Part shown: in pieces, positions 1 to 6,614 of the stretch
Numbering within the stretch: the first letter of the stretch is position 1
Layout of the letters: every line of letters starts with the position of its first letter
Assembly: GCA_030040825.1 (NCBI GenBank)
Contig: JASHSY010000155.1
Span: 1-11,335 of the forward strand
Direction: 5' to 3'
Source of the DNA: Xanthobacteraceae bacterium
GTDB taxonomy: Bacteria; Pseudomonadota; Alphaproteobacteria; Rhizobiales; Xanthobacteraceae
Length of the DNA stretch: 11,335 nt
Translations under genes and position numbers: made by a program
Notes under the pieces: generated by a model
What the model saw: only the letters and a program-made list of their open reading frames with translations
Database searches by the model: none
What the model was told of the DNA's origin: nothing

Positions 1-819
1 ATCATCGACGAAGCGGTCGCAAAGGAGCAATCCGGCCTCACCTTCCTGCAAATCAGCGACAGCCACGTCGGCTTCGACAAGGCGGCCAATCCCAACGCGC
101 TTGGGACGCTGGAAGAGGCGGTCGGCCGGATCAATGCCTTGCCGGTCAAGCCGGCCTTCATGATCCACACCGGCGACATCAGCCATTTGTCGAAGCCATC
201 GCAATTTGACGACGCCGACCGCATCATTTCGCAAACGCGACTCGACGTGCATTACGTCCCCGGCGAGCACGACTTCCTCGACGAGGAGCAAAAGCTCTAC
301 CGCGAGCGCTATGGCCGCGGCAGCAAGGGCGCCGGCTGGTACAGTTTCGACGCTAGCGGCGTGCATTTCATCGGACTGGTCAACGTCGTCGATCTCAAAG
401 CCGGCGGACTCGGCAACCTTGGCGCCGAGCAACTCGAATGGCTCGAAGACGACGTGAAAGGCCGCTCGGCCTCGACCCCGATCGTCGTGTTCGCCCACAT
501 TCCGCTGTGGAGCGTCTATCCGGAATGGGGCTGGGGCACCGATGACGGCGCCCGCGCGCTTGCCTATCTCAAGCGCTTCGGCTCGGTGACGGTGCTTAAC
601 GGCCACATCCATCAAGTCATGCAAAAGGTGGAAGGCAACGTCACCTTTCACACCGCGCGCTCGACCGCCTTTCCGCAGCCGGCCCCCGGCACCGCACCCT
701 CGCCGGGGCCGATGAAAGTGGCCGACGACAAGCTGCGCACTATGCTCGGCACTGCGAGCATCACCTTCAAGCGCGGCGAGTCCAGGCTCGCGATCATCGA
801 CACTGCCTTGCGGAGCTAA
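1..819 (+). CDS. Metallophosphoesterase, 5' end outside window
   Basis: The gene is open from base 1 in frame 1 and ends at TAA 817-819; its start lies upstream, so 272 codons of the C-terminal part are visible. It is a calcineurin-like metallophosphoesterase, a family that hydrolyses phosphomono- or phosphodiesters with two metal ions. Counting codons from base 1, the metal-site blocks appear in order: SDSH (D20, H22), TGDISH (D59, H62), PGEHD (88-91), AHIPLW (H166) and NGHIH (H202, H204). The third block normally reads GNHD or GNHE; here Glu replaces the bridging Asn, which I recall as a variant in rhizobial homologues. The substrate cannot be told from sequence; CpdA-like cyclic-nucleotide phosphodiesterases are the nearest familiar group. 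It is followed after 13 nt by the cupredoxin gene and is probably the first visible gene of the ECF sigma operon. An N-terminal export signal, if any, is outside the window. Confidence 0.9.
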   Translation: MIDEAVAKEQSGLTFLQISDSHVGFDKAANPNALGTLEEAVGRINALPVKPAFMIHTGDISHLSKPSQFDDADRIISQTRLDVHYVPGEHDFLDEEQKLYRERYGRGSKGAGWYSFDASGVHFIGLVNVVDLKAGGLGNLGAEQLEWLEDDVKGRSASTPIVVFAHIPLWSVYPEWGWGTDDGARALAYLKRFGSVTVLNGHIHQVMQKVEGNVTFHTARSTAFPQPAPGTAPSPGPMKVADDKLRTMLGTASITFKRGESRLAIIDTALRS

Positions 820-832
820 GGAACGCAGCGTC

Positions 833-1201
833 ATGCAAGCCTCCCTGCGCAATGTCCTGACCGCCGCCGTGCTCGGCGCCTTAACCGCAGTTGTCTTATC
901 CGCGGCCTTGCTCACCGCCCTCGCGCAAGGTACCGCCGCCGTCGCCATCGACAACTTCACCTTCAACCCGCAACGCATCACCGTTCAGGCGGGCAGCACC
1001 GTCACCTGGACCAATAAAGACGATATCCCGCACGCGGTGGTAGCGAGCGATCGTGCGTTCCGATCGAAAGTGCTGGATACCGACGACAGCTACGCGTTCA
1101 CGTTCACCACACCCGGAATTTATGAATATTTCTGCTCGCTGCACCCACACATGACCGGCACCGTCGTGGTAGAAAGTGCAGGCCGCGGCGACGCACATTG
1201 A
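833..1201 (+). CDS. Secreted cupredoxin (amicyanin/plastocyanin-like)
   Basis: This is a 122-residue small blue-copper-type protein. Residues about 7-31 form a hydrophobic signal peptide ending LLTALA, with likely cleavage before QGTAA, so the product should act in the periplasm. The mature part is a single cupredoxin domain. The four type 1 copper ligands are visible: H67 (in DIPHAVV), then C101, H104 and M107 in YFCSLHPHM, which has the amicyanin spacing C-x2-H-x2-M. Such proteins carry single electrons or sequester copper. An AAGGA at 818-822 lies 10 nt before the ATG. The stop TGA (1199-1201) shares its A with an ATG of the sigma factor gene (TGATG), suggesting translational coupling. The partner is unknown; no methylamine dehydrogenase or other redox enzyme is present here, so a link to the sigma/anti-sigma pair, for example in copper or redox sensing, is inference from gene order. 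Confidence 0.92.
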   Translation: MQASLRNVLTAAVLGALTAVVLSAALLTALAQGTAAVAIDNFTFNPQRITVQAGSTVTWTNKDDIPHAVVASDRAFRSKVLDTDDSYAFTFTTPGIYEYFCSLHPHMTGTVVVESAGRGDAH

Positions 1202-1809
1202 TGCTCGATCGGACGCAGCAAATTTCAGCGGCATCGTGGAAAGCCGAACGGGACATAATGTCAGCTGATGCCGATCCGGATAGGGCGCGGCGCTTTCGCG
1301 ACGCCGCGCTACCGCATTTGGACGACGTGTACACGCTAGCCCACTATCTGATGCGCAATCAGGCTGATGCCGAGGACGCTGTGCAGGAATGTTATCTGCG
1401 TGCGCTGCGCCATTTCGACAGCTATCGCGGCCCGGAGATAAAGCCGTGGCTGCTCGCCATCCTCCGCAACGTCTGCAAGACCGAGTTCGCCCGCCAGTCG
1501 GAGCGGCCGGTAGCGATTGAGCGCAGTGACGATCACGCGCCGGTCGAGCCACCGGCGTGGCAGGAGGCGCAATCCTCGCCGGAGGTGGAATTATTGCGCC
1601 GGCATGATGCCGAGACGATCCGCCGGCTGATCGCGGCACTGCCGCCGCAATTTCGCGAAGCGATCGTACTGCGCGACATCAACAATCTTTCGTATCGCCA
1701 AATAGCCGAGGTCGCGGACCTCCCTGTCGGAACGGTGATGTCGCGGCTTGCCCGCGCCCGCTCGATGCTGCGCGCGGCATGGAACGCCGAGGAGGAGCCA
1801 AAGCCATGA
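1201..1809 (+). CDS. ECF RNA polymerase sigma factor
   Basis: This 202-residue protein has only the two domains of an extracytoplasmic-function sigma-70 factor. Region 2 spans about residues 38-100 and includes the -10 recognition and core-binding stretch around DAEDAVQECYLRAL and the KPWLLAILRN helix. Region 4 spans about 138-193, with LPPQFREAIVLRDI followed by the -35-binding helix-turn-helix around YRQIAEVADLPVGTVMSR. A variable acidic linker joins them. Two starts are plausible. ATG 1201 overlaps the cupredoxin stop. ATG 1258 gives MSADADPDRARRF, which looks more like the usual family N-terminus, but neither start has a good Shine-Dalgarno sequence. The stop (1807-1809) overlaps the anti-sigma start as ATGA. 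It should direct RNA polymerase to genes responding to an envelope signal, held inactive by the next protein. It is not EcfG itself: no NepR or PhyR gene is adjacent. The regulon is unknown. Confidence 0.93.
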   Translation: MLDRTQQISAASWKAERDIMSADADPDRARRFRDAALPHLDDVYTLAHYLMRNQADAEDAVQECYLRALRHFDSYRGPEIKPWLLAILRNVCKTEFARQSERPVAIERSDDHAPVEPPAWQEAQSSPEVELLRRHDAETIRRLIAALPPQFREAIVLRDINNLSYRQIAEVADLPVGTVMSRLARARSMLRAAWNAEEEPKP

Positions 1810-2618
1810 ATTGCTCCGAAGCCGATGTATTGATCAATGCGCTTCTTGATGGCGAGCTCGATGCCGGCCATGCGAGCGATGTCGAGGCGCACGTGGCTTC
1901 GTGCCACGATTGCGCTGATAAGCTCGCATCGTTGCGAGCCGTGCGTGTCGCAATGGCGAGCGCGGGCTTGAAAGAGATGGCGCCGGCGGCGCTGCGCGAC
2001 CGCATCGAGCGGGCACTACCGGCAGCCTCCGCCTCGCCGGCGGGTGCTCCGGCCTCGATCGCCCGGCGGGCCGCTCCATGGAGGCTCAATCGGCGGGTTT
2101 TCGCCGGCGGCTTCGCGGTCGGCACGGCCCTGTCAGCCGCGGTCGCCGCTACGCTCCTTGTCGCCGTTGTGCGCGACGACCGCGATCAAAAGATCGCGAG
2201 CGAAGTGGTGTCGGCGCATTTGCGATCGCTGCAGCCCGGCCATCTGACCGACGTTGAAACCAGCGATCAGCACACGGTCAAGCCATGGTTCAATGGCAAG
2301 CTGGATGTCGCGCCGCCGGTGATCGATCTGACTGCGGAAGGCTTCACGCTAATCGGCGGCCGGCTCGATGACATTGACGGGGAGACCGCCGCGGCATTGG
2401 TTTATCGGCGCCGCCACCACGTGATCAATCTGTTCGTCGCGCGCCATCCGGGCGGCGAACATGCCCGCGGCGGCAGCGAAATCCATCATGGCTTCAACGT
2501 CCGCCACTGGACCGACGGAGGGCTCGATTTCTGGGCGGTCAGCGACATCAATGCCGGCGAACTCGATGAGTTTTGCAAAAAATTCACTGCCGCCGCGCAC
2601 CCCGCGCCGTCCTCGTAG
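1806..2618 (+). CDS. Transmembrane zinc-finger anti-sigma factor
   Basis: The protein has 270 residues. The start ATG at 1806 is chosen because it overlaps the sigma stop (ATGA) and follows GAGGAG after a short spacer; a longer in-frame reading to 1779 would extend into the sigma gene. The cytoplasmic N-terminus carries the anti-sigma zinc-finger pattern H29-x3-C33-x2-C36, with C3 as a possible fourth ligand; this domain normally clamps the sigma factor. A proline- and alanine-rich linker (60-95) leads to a single membrane helix at about 98-122. The remaining 148 residues should be periplasmic and contain the stretch GGRLDDIDGETAAALVYRRR then HVINLFV, which I recall from a family of proteobacterial transmembrane anti-sigma factors. 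This outer domain is histidine-rich: 11 His between residues 138 and 265. It is likely the sensor. The inducing signal is unknown; a metal or redox cue is suggested only by the linked cupredoxin. Confidence 0.9.
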   Translation: MNCSEADVLINALLDGELDAGHASDVEAHVASCHDCADKLASLRAVRVAMASAGLKEMAPAALRDRIERALPAASASPAGAPASIARRAAPWRLNRRVFAGGFAVGTALSAAVAATLLVAVVRDDRDQKIASEVVSAHLRSLQPGHLTDVETSDQHTVKPWFNGKLDVAPPVIDLTAEGFTLIGGRLDDIDGETAAALVYRRRHHVINLFVARHPGGEHARGGSEIHHGFNVRHWTDGGLDFWAVSDINAGELDEFCKKFTAAAHPAPSS

Positions 2619-2637
2619 ACTGGTTTCGGCCCCCTTT

Positions 2638-2659
2638 CCCGGCTAGACCATGGTCCGGG
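2638..2659. other. Palindromic element downstream of the anti-sigma gene
   Basis: The 10-bp sequence GACCATGGTC at 2646-2655 is a perfect palindrome. It is flanked by CCCGG at 2638-2642 and CCGGG at 2655-2659, so a larger imperfect hairpin with a CTA bulge can form. It lies 20 nt after the anti-sigma stop. It could help end transcription of the sigma operon, although no T-run follows, or it could be an operator for the efflux genes to its right. Confidence 0.35.
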
Positions 2660-2679
2660 AATCGCCCGCTTGATATCCC

Positions 2680-2695
2680 CTCCGCCTGCGCGGAG
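2680..2695 (+). terminator. Short hairpin between sigma operon and efflux genes
   Basis: CTCCGC (2680-2685), loop CTGC, GCGGAG (2690-2695) forms a perfect 6-bp GC-rich stem with a 4-nt loop. There is no T-tract after it, so as a rho-independent terminator it would be weak. It sits immediately upstream of the candidate ECF promoter. Confidence 0.25.
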
Positions 2696-2700
2696 CTTGC

Positions 2701-2727
2701 GGAAACCCATTGAGCGCGCCGGACGTT
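2701..2727 (+). promoter_or_regulatory. Candidate ECF-type promoter upstream of emrA-like gene
   Basis: GGAAAC at 2701-2706 and CGTT at 2724-2727 are separated by 17 nt, resembling the GGAAC-N16/17-CGTT layout of ECF sigma factor promoters but with one extra A in the -35 box. Transcription would start near 2733-2736, only a few bases before the ATG at 2738. That start codon has no Shine-Dalgarno sequence, which fits an almost leaderless transcript. Whether the ECF sigma factor just upstream, EcfG, or neither uses it cannot be told from sequence. Confidence 0.35.
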
Positions 2728-2737
2728 TATCCCGATC

Positions 2738-3811
2738 ATGGATCAGCGCACTGATAGCGAACGTCGCCAGGATGCAAAGCCAGGTGAAAGAAAGCCGGCG
2801 ATAGTGCCGCCGCGCAGGCAACAGGCGTGGGCCGACTGGCTGACGCGGCGCCGGCGCGCCGTTCTCATTGTCACCGCCCTGGTCATCGCCGTGACCGCCG
2901 CGATCGTGGTCTGGTGGATCAACACCAGCGGTTATGAGTACACCGACGACGCGTTCATCGACGCCCGCACCGTGTCGATCAGCTCGCAGATCGGCGGCGC
3001 CATTGTCGACGTGCCGGTAACCGACAACCAAATGGTCGAGGCCGGCGCGGTTTTGGTACGGATCGACGATCGCGACTACCAGGCGCAACTCGATCAAGCC
3101 AAAGCCAATGTCGCCAACATCGACGCGCAGATCGCCGCGCAAAAAGCGCGCATCGAGCAGGCCGAAAAGCAAGCGGTGGAATCGCAGGCCAACCTGACCT
3201 TCGCCCAGCAGCAAGAAGAGCGTTATACCAGCCTCGTGCAAAAAGGCGCGGTGACCCAGGAGCAGGCGCAGCAATACGTCTCCGGACTTCGCCAGGCGCA
3301 GGCTAATTATTCGGCGGCACAAGCCAACGCAGTCGCTACGGGAAAACAATTGCCTGTGCTGCAAGCGCAAAAAGAGCAGGCCGCCGCGCAACTGGAGCTC
3401 GCGGAAGCCAACCAGTCGCGCACCACCGTCACCGCGCCCGAGGCTGGGCGCGTGACACGGCTCACCGCTGCGAAAGGCAACTACGCCGCGGTCGGTCAGA
3501 CGATGATGATGTTCGTGCCGCGCAACGTCTGGATCACGGCAAATTTCAAAGAGACCCAGTTGCGGGCAGTGCGGCCCGGCGATCCGGTCGACATCGAAAT
3601 CGACGCTTTCCCGAAAAAGAAATTCAAAGGCCACGTCGACAGCATCCAAGCCGGTAGCGGCACTGCGTTCAGCCTGCTGCCCGCGGAGAACGCGACCGGC
3701 AATTACGTGAAGATCGTACAGCGCGTGCCGGTCAAGATCGTGTTCGACCGGCCGCCCGACGTCCTGCTCGGACCGGGCATGTCGGTCGTACCGACGGTGC
3801 GGACAAAATGA
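2738..3811 (+). CDS. emrA: HlyD/EmrA-family membrane fusion (adaptor) protein
   Basis: This 357-residue periplasmic adaptor belongs to a multidrug efflux system. An arginine-rich cytoplasmic start is followed by one membrane helix at about 41-60. Next come YEYTDDAFIDA (66-76), typical of EmrA-like proteins, and the first half of the biotinyl-lipoyl domain (about 79-112). A long alanine/glutamine-rich coiled-coil hairpin covers about 112-225. The second lipoyl half (about 228-260) starts at TTVTAPEAGRV, and a beta-barrel ends near residue 350 with the conserved GNYVKIVQRVPVKI. Length is normal for the family. In Gram-negative bacteria such proteins bridge the inner-membrane pump to an outer-membrane TolC-like channel; no TolC gene is in the window, so the channel would be encoded elsewhere. 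The gene overlaps the pump gene by ATGA, so the two are one operon. The symbol is family-level; orthology to E. coli emrA is not established. Confidence 0.9.
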   Translation: MDQRTDSERRQDAKPGERKPAIVPPRRQQAWADWLTRRRRAVLIVTALVIAVTAAIVVWWINTSGYEYTDDAFIDARTVSISSQIGGAIVDVPVTDNQMVEAGAVLVRIDDRDYQAQLDQAKANVANIDAQIAAQKARIEQAEKQAVESQANLTFAQQQEERYTSLVQKGAVTQEQAQQYVSGLRQAQANYSAAQANAVATGKQLPVLQAQKEQAAAQLELAEANQSRTTVTAPEAGRVTRLTAAKGNYAAVGQTMMMFVPRNVWITANFKETQLRAVRPGDPVDIEIDAFPKKKFKGHVDSIQAGSGTAFSLLPAENATGNYVKIVQRVPVKIVFDRPPDVLLGPGMSVVPTVRTK

Positions 3812-5418
3812 GCGACCAGCGGCCAGCTTCCGGCCGCATGAGCCGATCCGCGGCCGGCGATCGCAGTCCCTGGTTGATCGCCATCGTTGTCTCGATCGCC
3901 ACCTTCATGGTGGTCCTCGACACTGCCATCGCCAACGTGGCGTTGCGCTATATCGCCGGCAGCCTCGCCGTCAGCGTCGACGAAAGCACCTGGATCGTCA
4001 CCACTTATCTGATCGCCAATGCGGTGGTTCTGCCGGTAAGCGGCTGGCTGTCGAATGTCGTCGGCCGCAAGCGCTTCTATATGGTTTGCGTTGCGCTGTT
4101 CACGATAGCGTCGCTGTTGTGCGGGCTCGCGTCGAGCCTCGGCGCGCTGATCGTGTTTCGCATTCTGCAAGGCCTCGGCGGCGGCGGCATGCCGACCAGT
4201 GAGCAGGCGATGCTGGCCGACACGTTCTCGCCGCGCCAGCGTCCGCAGGCGTTTGCGATCTACGGCATCGCCGTGATCGTTGCCCCGACCGTGGGACCCA
4301 CCATCGGCGGTTGGATTACCGACAATTATTCCTGGCATTGGATTTTCTTCATCAACGTACCGTTCGGCATTCTTTCGCTCATTCTCGTGCATTGGCTGGT
4401 CGAGGAGCCGGAAGTGCTGGAGCAAGAGCGGCGCGAGCGGCTCGCAGGCGGCCTTAAGGTCGATTGGATTGGAATTATGCTGATTGCGCTCGTCTTCGGC
4501 GCTCTTGAGCTCGTGCTTGACCGCGGCCAGATCGATGACTGGTGGCGGTCGACATTCATTGTCGTTTGCGCATTGATTTCAGGTTGCTCGCTGCTGTTCT
4601 TCATCCCGTGGGAATTAACTCATCCGAATCCGGTGGTCGACCTGCGACTGCTGTTCCAGCGCCAGTTCGGTATGGCGTTCATCGCCATGTTGGCGGTGGG
4701 CGCGGTGCTGTTCGGCTCCAACCAGATTACGCCGCAACTGATGCAGACGAGCTTCCCCTATACCGCGATGCTATCCGGCCTCGCCATGATGCCGGGGGGG
4801 CTTGCCATGTTGATGATGATGCCGCTCGCCGGCCAGATCATCCCGCGCATGCAGCCGAAATACTGGCTGGCGATCGGATTTTCGATCGTCGCGGTGGCGA
4901 TGTGGGTATCGACCTCGCTGACGCCTGACGCGAGCTTTAGTTACTTCGCCACCATCCGCGTCTTGCAGACCATCGGCATGCCGTTCATGTTCATTCCGAT
5001 CAATTCGGTTGCCTACGCCGACTTGCCGCCGCAAAAAACCGGCGAGGCTTCCGCACTGGTCAACGTGGCCCGCAATCTTGGCGGCAGCATCGGTGTGTCG
5101 CTTGCCAACACCGAACTGGTGCAACGCTCGCAATTCCACCAGGCGCGGCTGGTTGAGCATATTTATCCGTCGTCGCCGCAATACCAGTCGGCATTGCACA
5201 ACTTGATGCAATACTTCGGCCAGTTCGGTTCACCCTCCGCGGCGCAGAACCGCGCACTCGGCGTTATGGGTCAGACCGTCGCCGGTCAAGCGGCGCTGAT
5301 GGGCTATATCGATATTTTCTTCACCTGGGCCGTCATTGCGGCGGCACTGGTGCCCCTGATGCTCCTGCTGATCCGGCGGATCAACATGGGCGGCGGCGAA
5401 GCCGTGATCGGCCATTAG
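3808..5418 (+). CDS. emrB: DHA2-family efflux MFS transporter, EmrB-like
   Basis: This 536-residue integral inner-membrane drug:proton antiporter is of the 14-helix DHA2 type, at the usual length for EmrB. Helix 1 carries motif D1 (VVLDTAIANVAL, about 35-46). The loop between helices 2 and 3 has motif A (GWLSNVVGRKRF, about 79-90). The antiporter-specific motif C in helix 5 lies around APTVGPTIGGW (159-169), followed by the typical SWHWIFFINVPFG. The gene starts at ATG 3808, overlapping the adaptor stop, and ends at TAG 5416-5418. With the preceding adaptor it should form an EmrAB-type tripartite export system for hydrophobic toxic compounds or organic acids. The substrate is not predictable. 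No TetR or MarR repressor gene is adjacent, which is unusual for such pairs and makes control by the upstream promoter region or by a distant regulator likely. Confidence 0.92.
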   Translation: MSDQRPASGRMSRSAAGDRSPWLIAIVVSIATFMVVLDTAIANVALRYIAGSLAVSVDESTWIVTTYLIANAVVLPVSGWLSNVVGRKRFYMVCVALFTIASLLCGLASSLGALIVFRILQGLGGGGMPTSEQAMLADTFSPRQRPQAFAIYGIAVIVAPTVGPTIGGWITDNYSWHWIFFINVPFGILSLILVHWLVEEPEVLEQERRERLAGGLKVDWIGIMLIALVFGALELVLDRGQIDDWWRSTFIVVCALISGCSLLFFIPWELTHPNPVVDLRLLFQRQFGMAFIAMLAVGAVLFGSNQITPQLMQTSFPYTAMLSGLAMMPGGLAMLMMMPLAGQIIPRMQPKYWLAIGFSIVAVAMWVSTSLTPDASFSYFATIRVLQTIGMPFMFIPINSVAYADLPPQKTGEASALVNVARNLGGSIGVSLANTELVQRSQFHQARLVEHIYPSSPQYQSALHNLMQYFGQFGSPSAAQNRALGVMGQTVAGQAALMGYIDIFFTWAVIAAALVPLMLLLIRRINMGGGEAVIGH

Positions 5419-5712
5419 GCGCCCGCCAAGCGACGCGTCGCCTTATCCTGGCATGCCAACGAAAAAAAGCGCCGCAGCCGAACGTTCGCCGATGTAACGC
5501 GTTGGGATGACAGCGGCATTGAATGCGGCAAAATCGGGCGGCGCGGCGTATCGCCATAAGGCCAAGCCAGAGCCCTAATTGCGACATGCTCCTGCGGTCC
5601 AATCCTTCTTTGCCTTATGGACGGCAACCGTTGTTGCCTGGAGTTCATTGCCTGAGGGTAAGCGGGGGGCGTGCAAGACCCGGACGATGCGCCGGGAGAT
5701 AAGGAGTCGCCA
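5419..5712. other. Intergenic spacer rich in palindromes
   Basis: This 294-nt stretch lies between two + strand genes. I see no convincing coding region. It holds three perfect palindromes close together: GCGACGCGTCGC (5430-5441), TGGCATGCCA (5449-5458) and CGAACGTTCG (5479-5488). The first, right after the pump stop codon, could fold as a weak terminator hairpin. Further right are a small inverted repeat (GGCAAC 5623-5628, GTTGCC 5633-5638) and repeated TTGCC motifs. No clear sigma-70 or EcfG promoter was found for the following gene. Confidence 0.5.
5610..5653. repeat. Cluster of TTGCC motifs upstream of hypothetical gene
   Basis: TTGCCT occurs at 5610-5615, 5634-5639 and 5648-5653, and its inverse GGCAA at 5623-5627. 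The inverted copy plus the second direct copy form GGCAAC-CGTT-GTTGCC. The cluster ends 60 nt before the ATG at 5713, a position compatible with an operator, but no known regulator site is recognised. Confidence 0.3.
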
Positions 5713-6126
5713 ATGTGTGACTTTAGCCTCCAAAGCGTGCGCTCACGACCTGCGAAAGTCGGCGATAAGCTGGTAACGCGTGACTTCGGCACTGGAACGC
5801 GTGGCTTTGCCGCCGCCAATGATATCGGCATGGCCGTGTGCTTGTTGCCCGGAACGGAATTGGCATTCGCCGGCGAAGTTTCTTGCTTGCCGGCTGGCCT
5901 GTTGGGTTGGAAGACCAAGATCATCAACCAACAGACCGCCATCTTCCGTCAGGTCAACAAAGAGAAGTTGGCCGCACATCACGACGCGCTCGAATTTCCA
6001 GATGGGCGCATCATGTTGCTGACGCTTCTGTGTGAAGGTCAGGCGGCGACCGTACTGCAATTGCCTGCACAGCCGAAAACCGAAGCCGAGGCGCGCGAAC
6101 AAGAACGCGTTGGCTTCCTCGGTTAG
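5713..6126 (+). CDS. Conserved hypothetical protein
   Basis: This is a 137-residue soluble protein without signal peptide or membrane helix. The start at ATG 5713 is set by a strong Shine-Dalgarno AAGGAG at 5701-5706 with a 6-nt spacer; the frame is open farther upstream to 5671 but without a comparable site. The N-terminus MCDFSLQSVRSRPAKVGDKL, a central AVCLLPGTELAF and a later HHDALEFPDG with TVLQLPAQP match my memory of a small uncharacterised family common in Bradyrhizobium and relatives, usually beginning MCDYSLH. Cysteine 2 and histidines 89-90 are features a metal or redox role could use, but no function is known to me. It stands alone on its strand between the efflux operon, 294 nt upstream, and a strong inverted-repeat terminator. 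Its promoter is not obvious; the TTGCC cluster lies just upstream. Confidence 0.88.
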   Translation: MCDFSLQSVRSRPAKVGDKLVTRDFGTGTRGFAAANDIGMAVCLLPGTELAFAGEVSCLPAGLLGWKTKIINQQTAIFRQVNKEKLAAHHDALEFPDGRIMLLTLLCEGQAATVLQLPAQPKTEAEAREQERVGFLG

Positions 6127-6155
6127 ATCGAGACGGCGCGCAGCGCTTGCTGGTA

Positions 6156-6185
6156 AAGCCGGCCGCTCTCACGGGCGGCCGGCTT
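6156..6185. terminator. Strong bidirectional stem-loop terminator candidate
   Basis: AAGCCGGCCGC (6156-6166) and GCGGCCGGCTT (6175-6185) form a perfect 11-bp stem around the 8-nt loop TCTCACGG. It lies 29 nt after the hypothetical gene's stop and 19 nt beyond the stop of the convergent small gene, so it can serve both. The A/T pairs at the stem base stand in for a T-tract; no long T-run follows on either strand. Confidence 0.75.
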
Positions 6186-6204
6186 GTATCCTAAGCCCCG
6201 TGCT

Positions 6205-6478
6205 TCAGGCGCCGCCGCCGGGAACGAAGCAGCGGATGTACACCGTACCGTTCAAGACGACGTCCCAGACAACGACGTCGCCGGTCGGGCTGCCCTCGTG
6301 CTCAACGACCGCTTCGTCCGGCACTTTCATCCATTCACCGTTGATCGGCACCCAGTATTTGCCTTCGCGCATGTCGTAATTGGTCCGATGACCGTCGGCG
6401 ATGTCGCAGCAGGCCGTTATCGTAGGCCAGCGCCGGCGTACAGATAAGGAGTGCGGCAAGACTTATTCGCCAGCTCAT
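6205..6478 (-). pseudogene. Small secreted protein gene, apparently frameshifted
   Basis: Two overlapping frames on the minus strand each hold half of one plausible protein. The first starts at ATG 6478, has GGAG 7 nt before it, and encodes a typical signal peptide, MSWRISLAALLICTPALA, followed by YDNG; it then runs into low-quality arginine-rich sequence. The second frame, one base out of phase, gives CCDIADGHRTNYDMREGKYW from 6411 on, then WVPINGEWMKVPDEAVV and IRCFVPGGGA, ending at TGA 6207-6205. I recall this CCDxADGH...RCFVP pattern from small exported proteins of rhizobia that do begin with a signal peptide. The switch must lie about 6412-6424. Homologues, as I remember them, have a linker between the leader and the cysteine pair, so an internal deletion may have caused the shift. 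Read as an intact gene, the second frame alone would be 84 residues from TTG 6459 with no ribosome site and no leader. A sequencing error is the other explanation. Confidence 0.6.
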
Positions 6479-6614
6479 AAGGGTGCTCCGTCGAGCCGCG
6501 CCACACACCGCCGCTAACCGCACGGCTTAGTCCGCCGTTTGCATCACCCTTGTCTGCAGCACGCCATCGGTGCGTCGCGGCCGTTCGCGGTCCAGCCTCG
6601 CTAACAAGACTCGC

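Noticed and set aside
820..824. GGAAC just before the cupredoxin gene as an EcfG -35 box
   Set aside because: No CGTT occurs 16-17 nt downstream; the AAGGA is better explained as the cupredoxin ribosome site.
896..1639. 247-codon minus-strand open frame across cupredoxin and sigma genes
   Set aside because: It is antisense to two well-supported genes and has no recognisable domain.
2486..3649. 387-codon open frame on the minus strand opposite the emrA-like gene
   Set aside because: It is antisense to a clear HlyD/EmrA gene with all domain motifs; the antisense product shows no motif and no start context.
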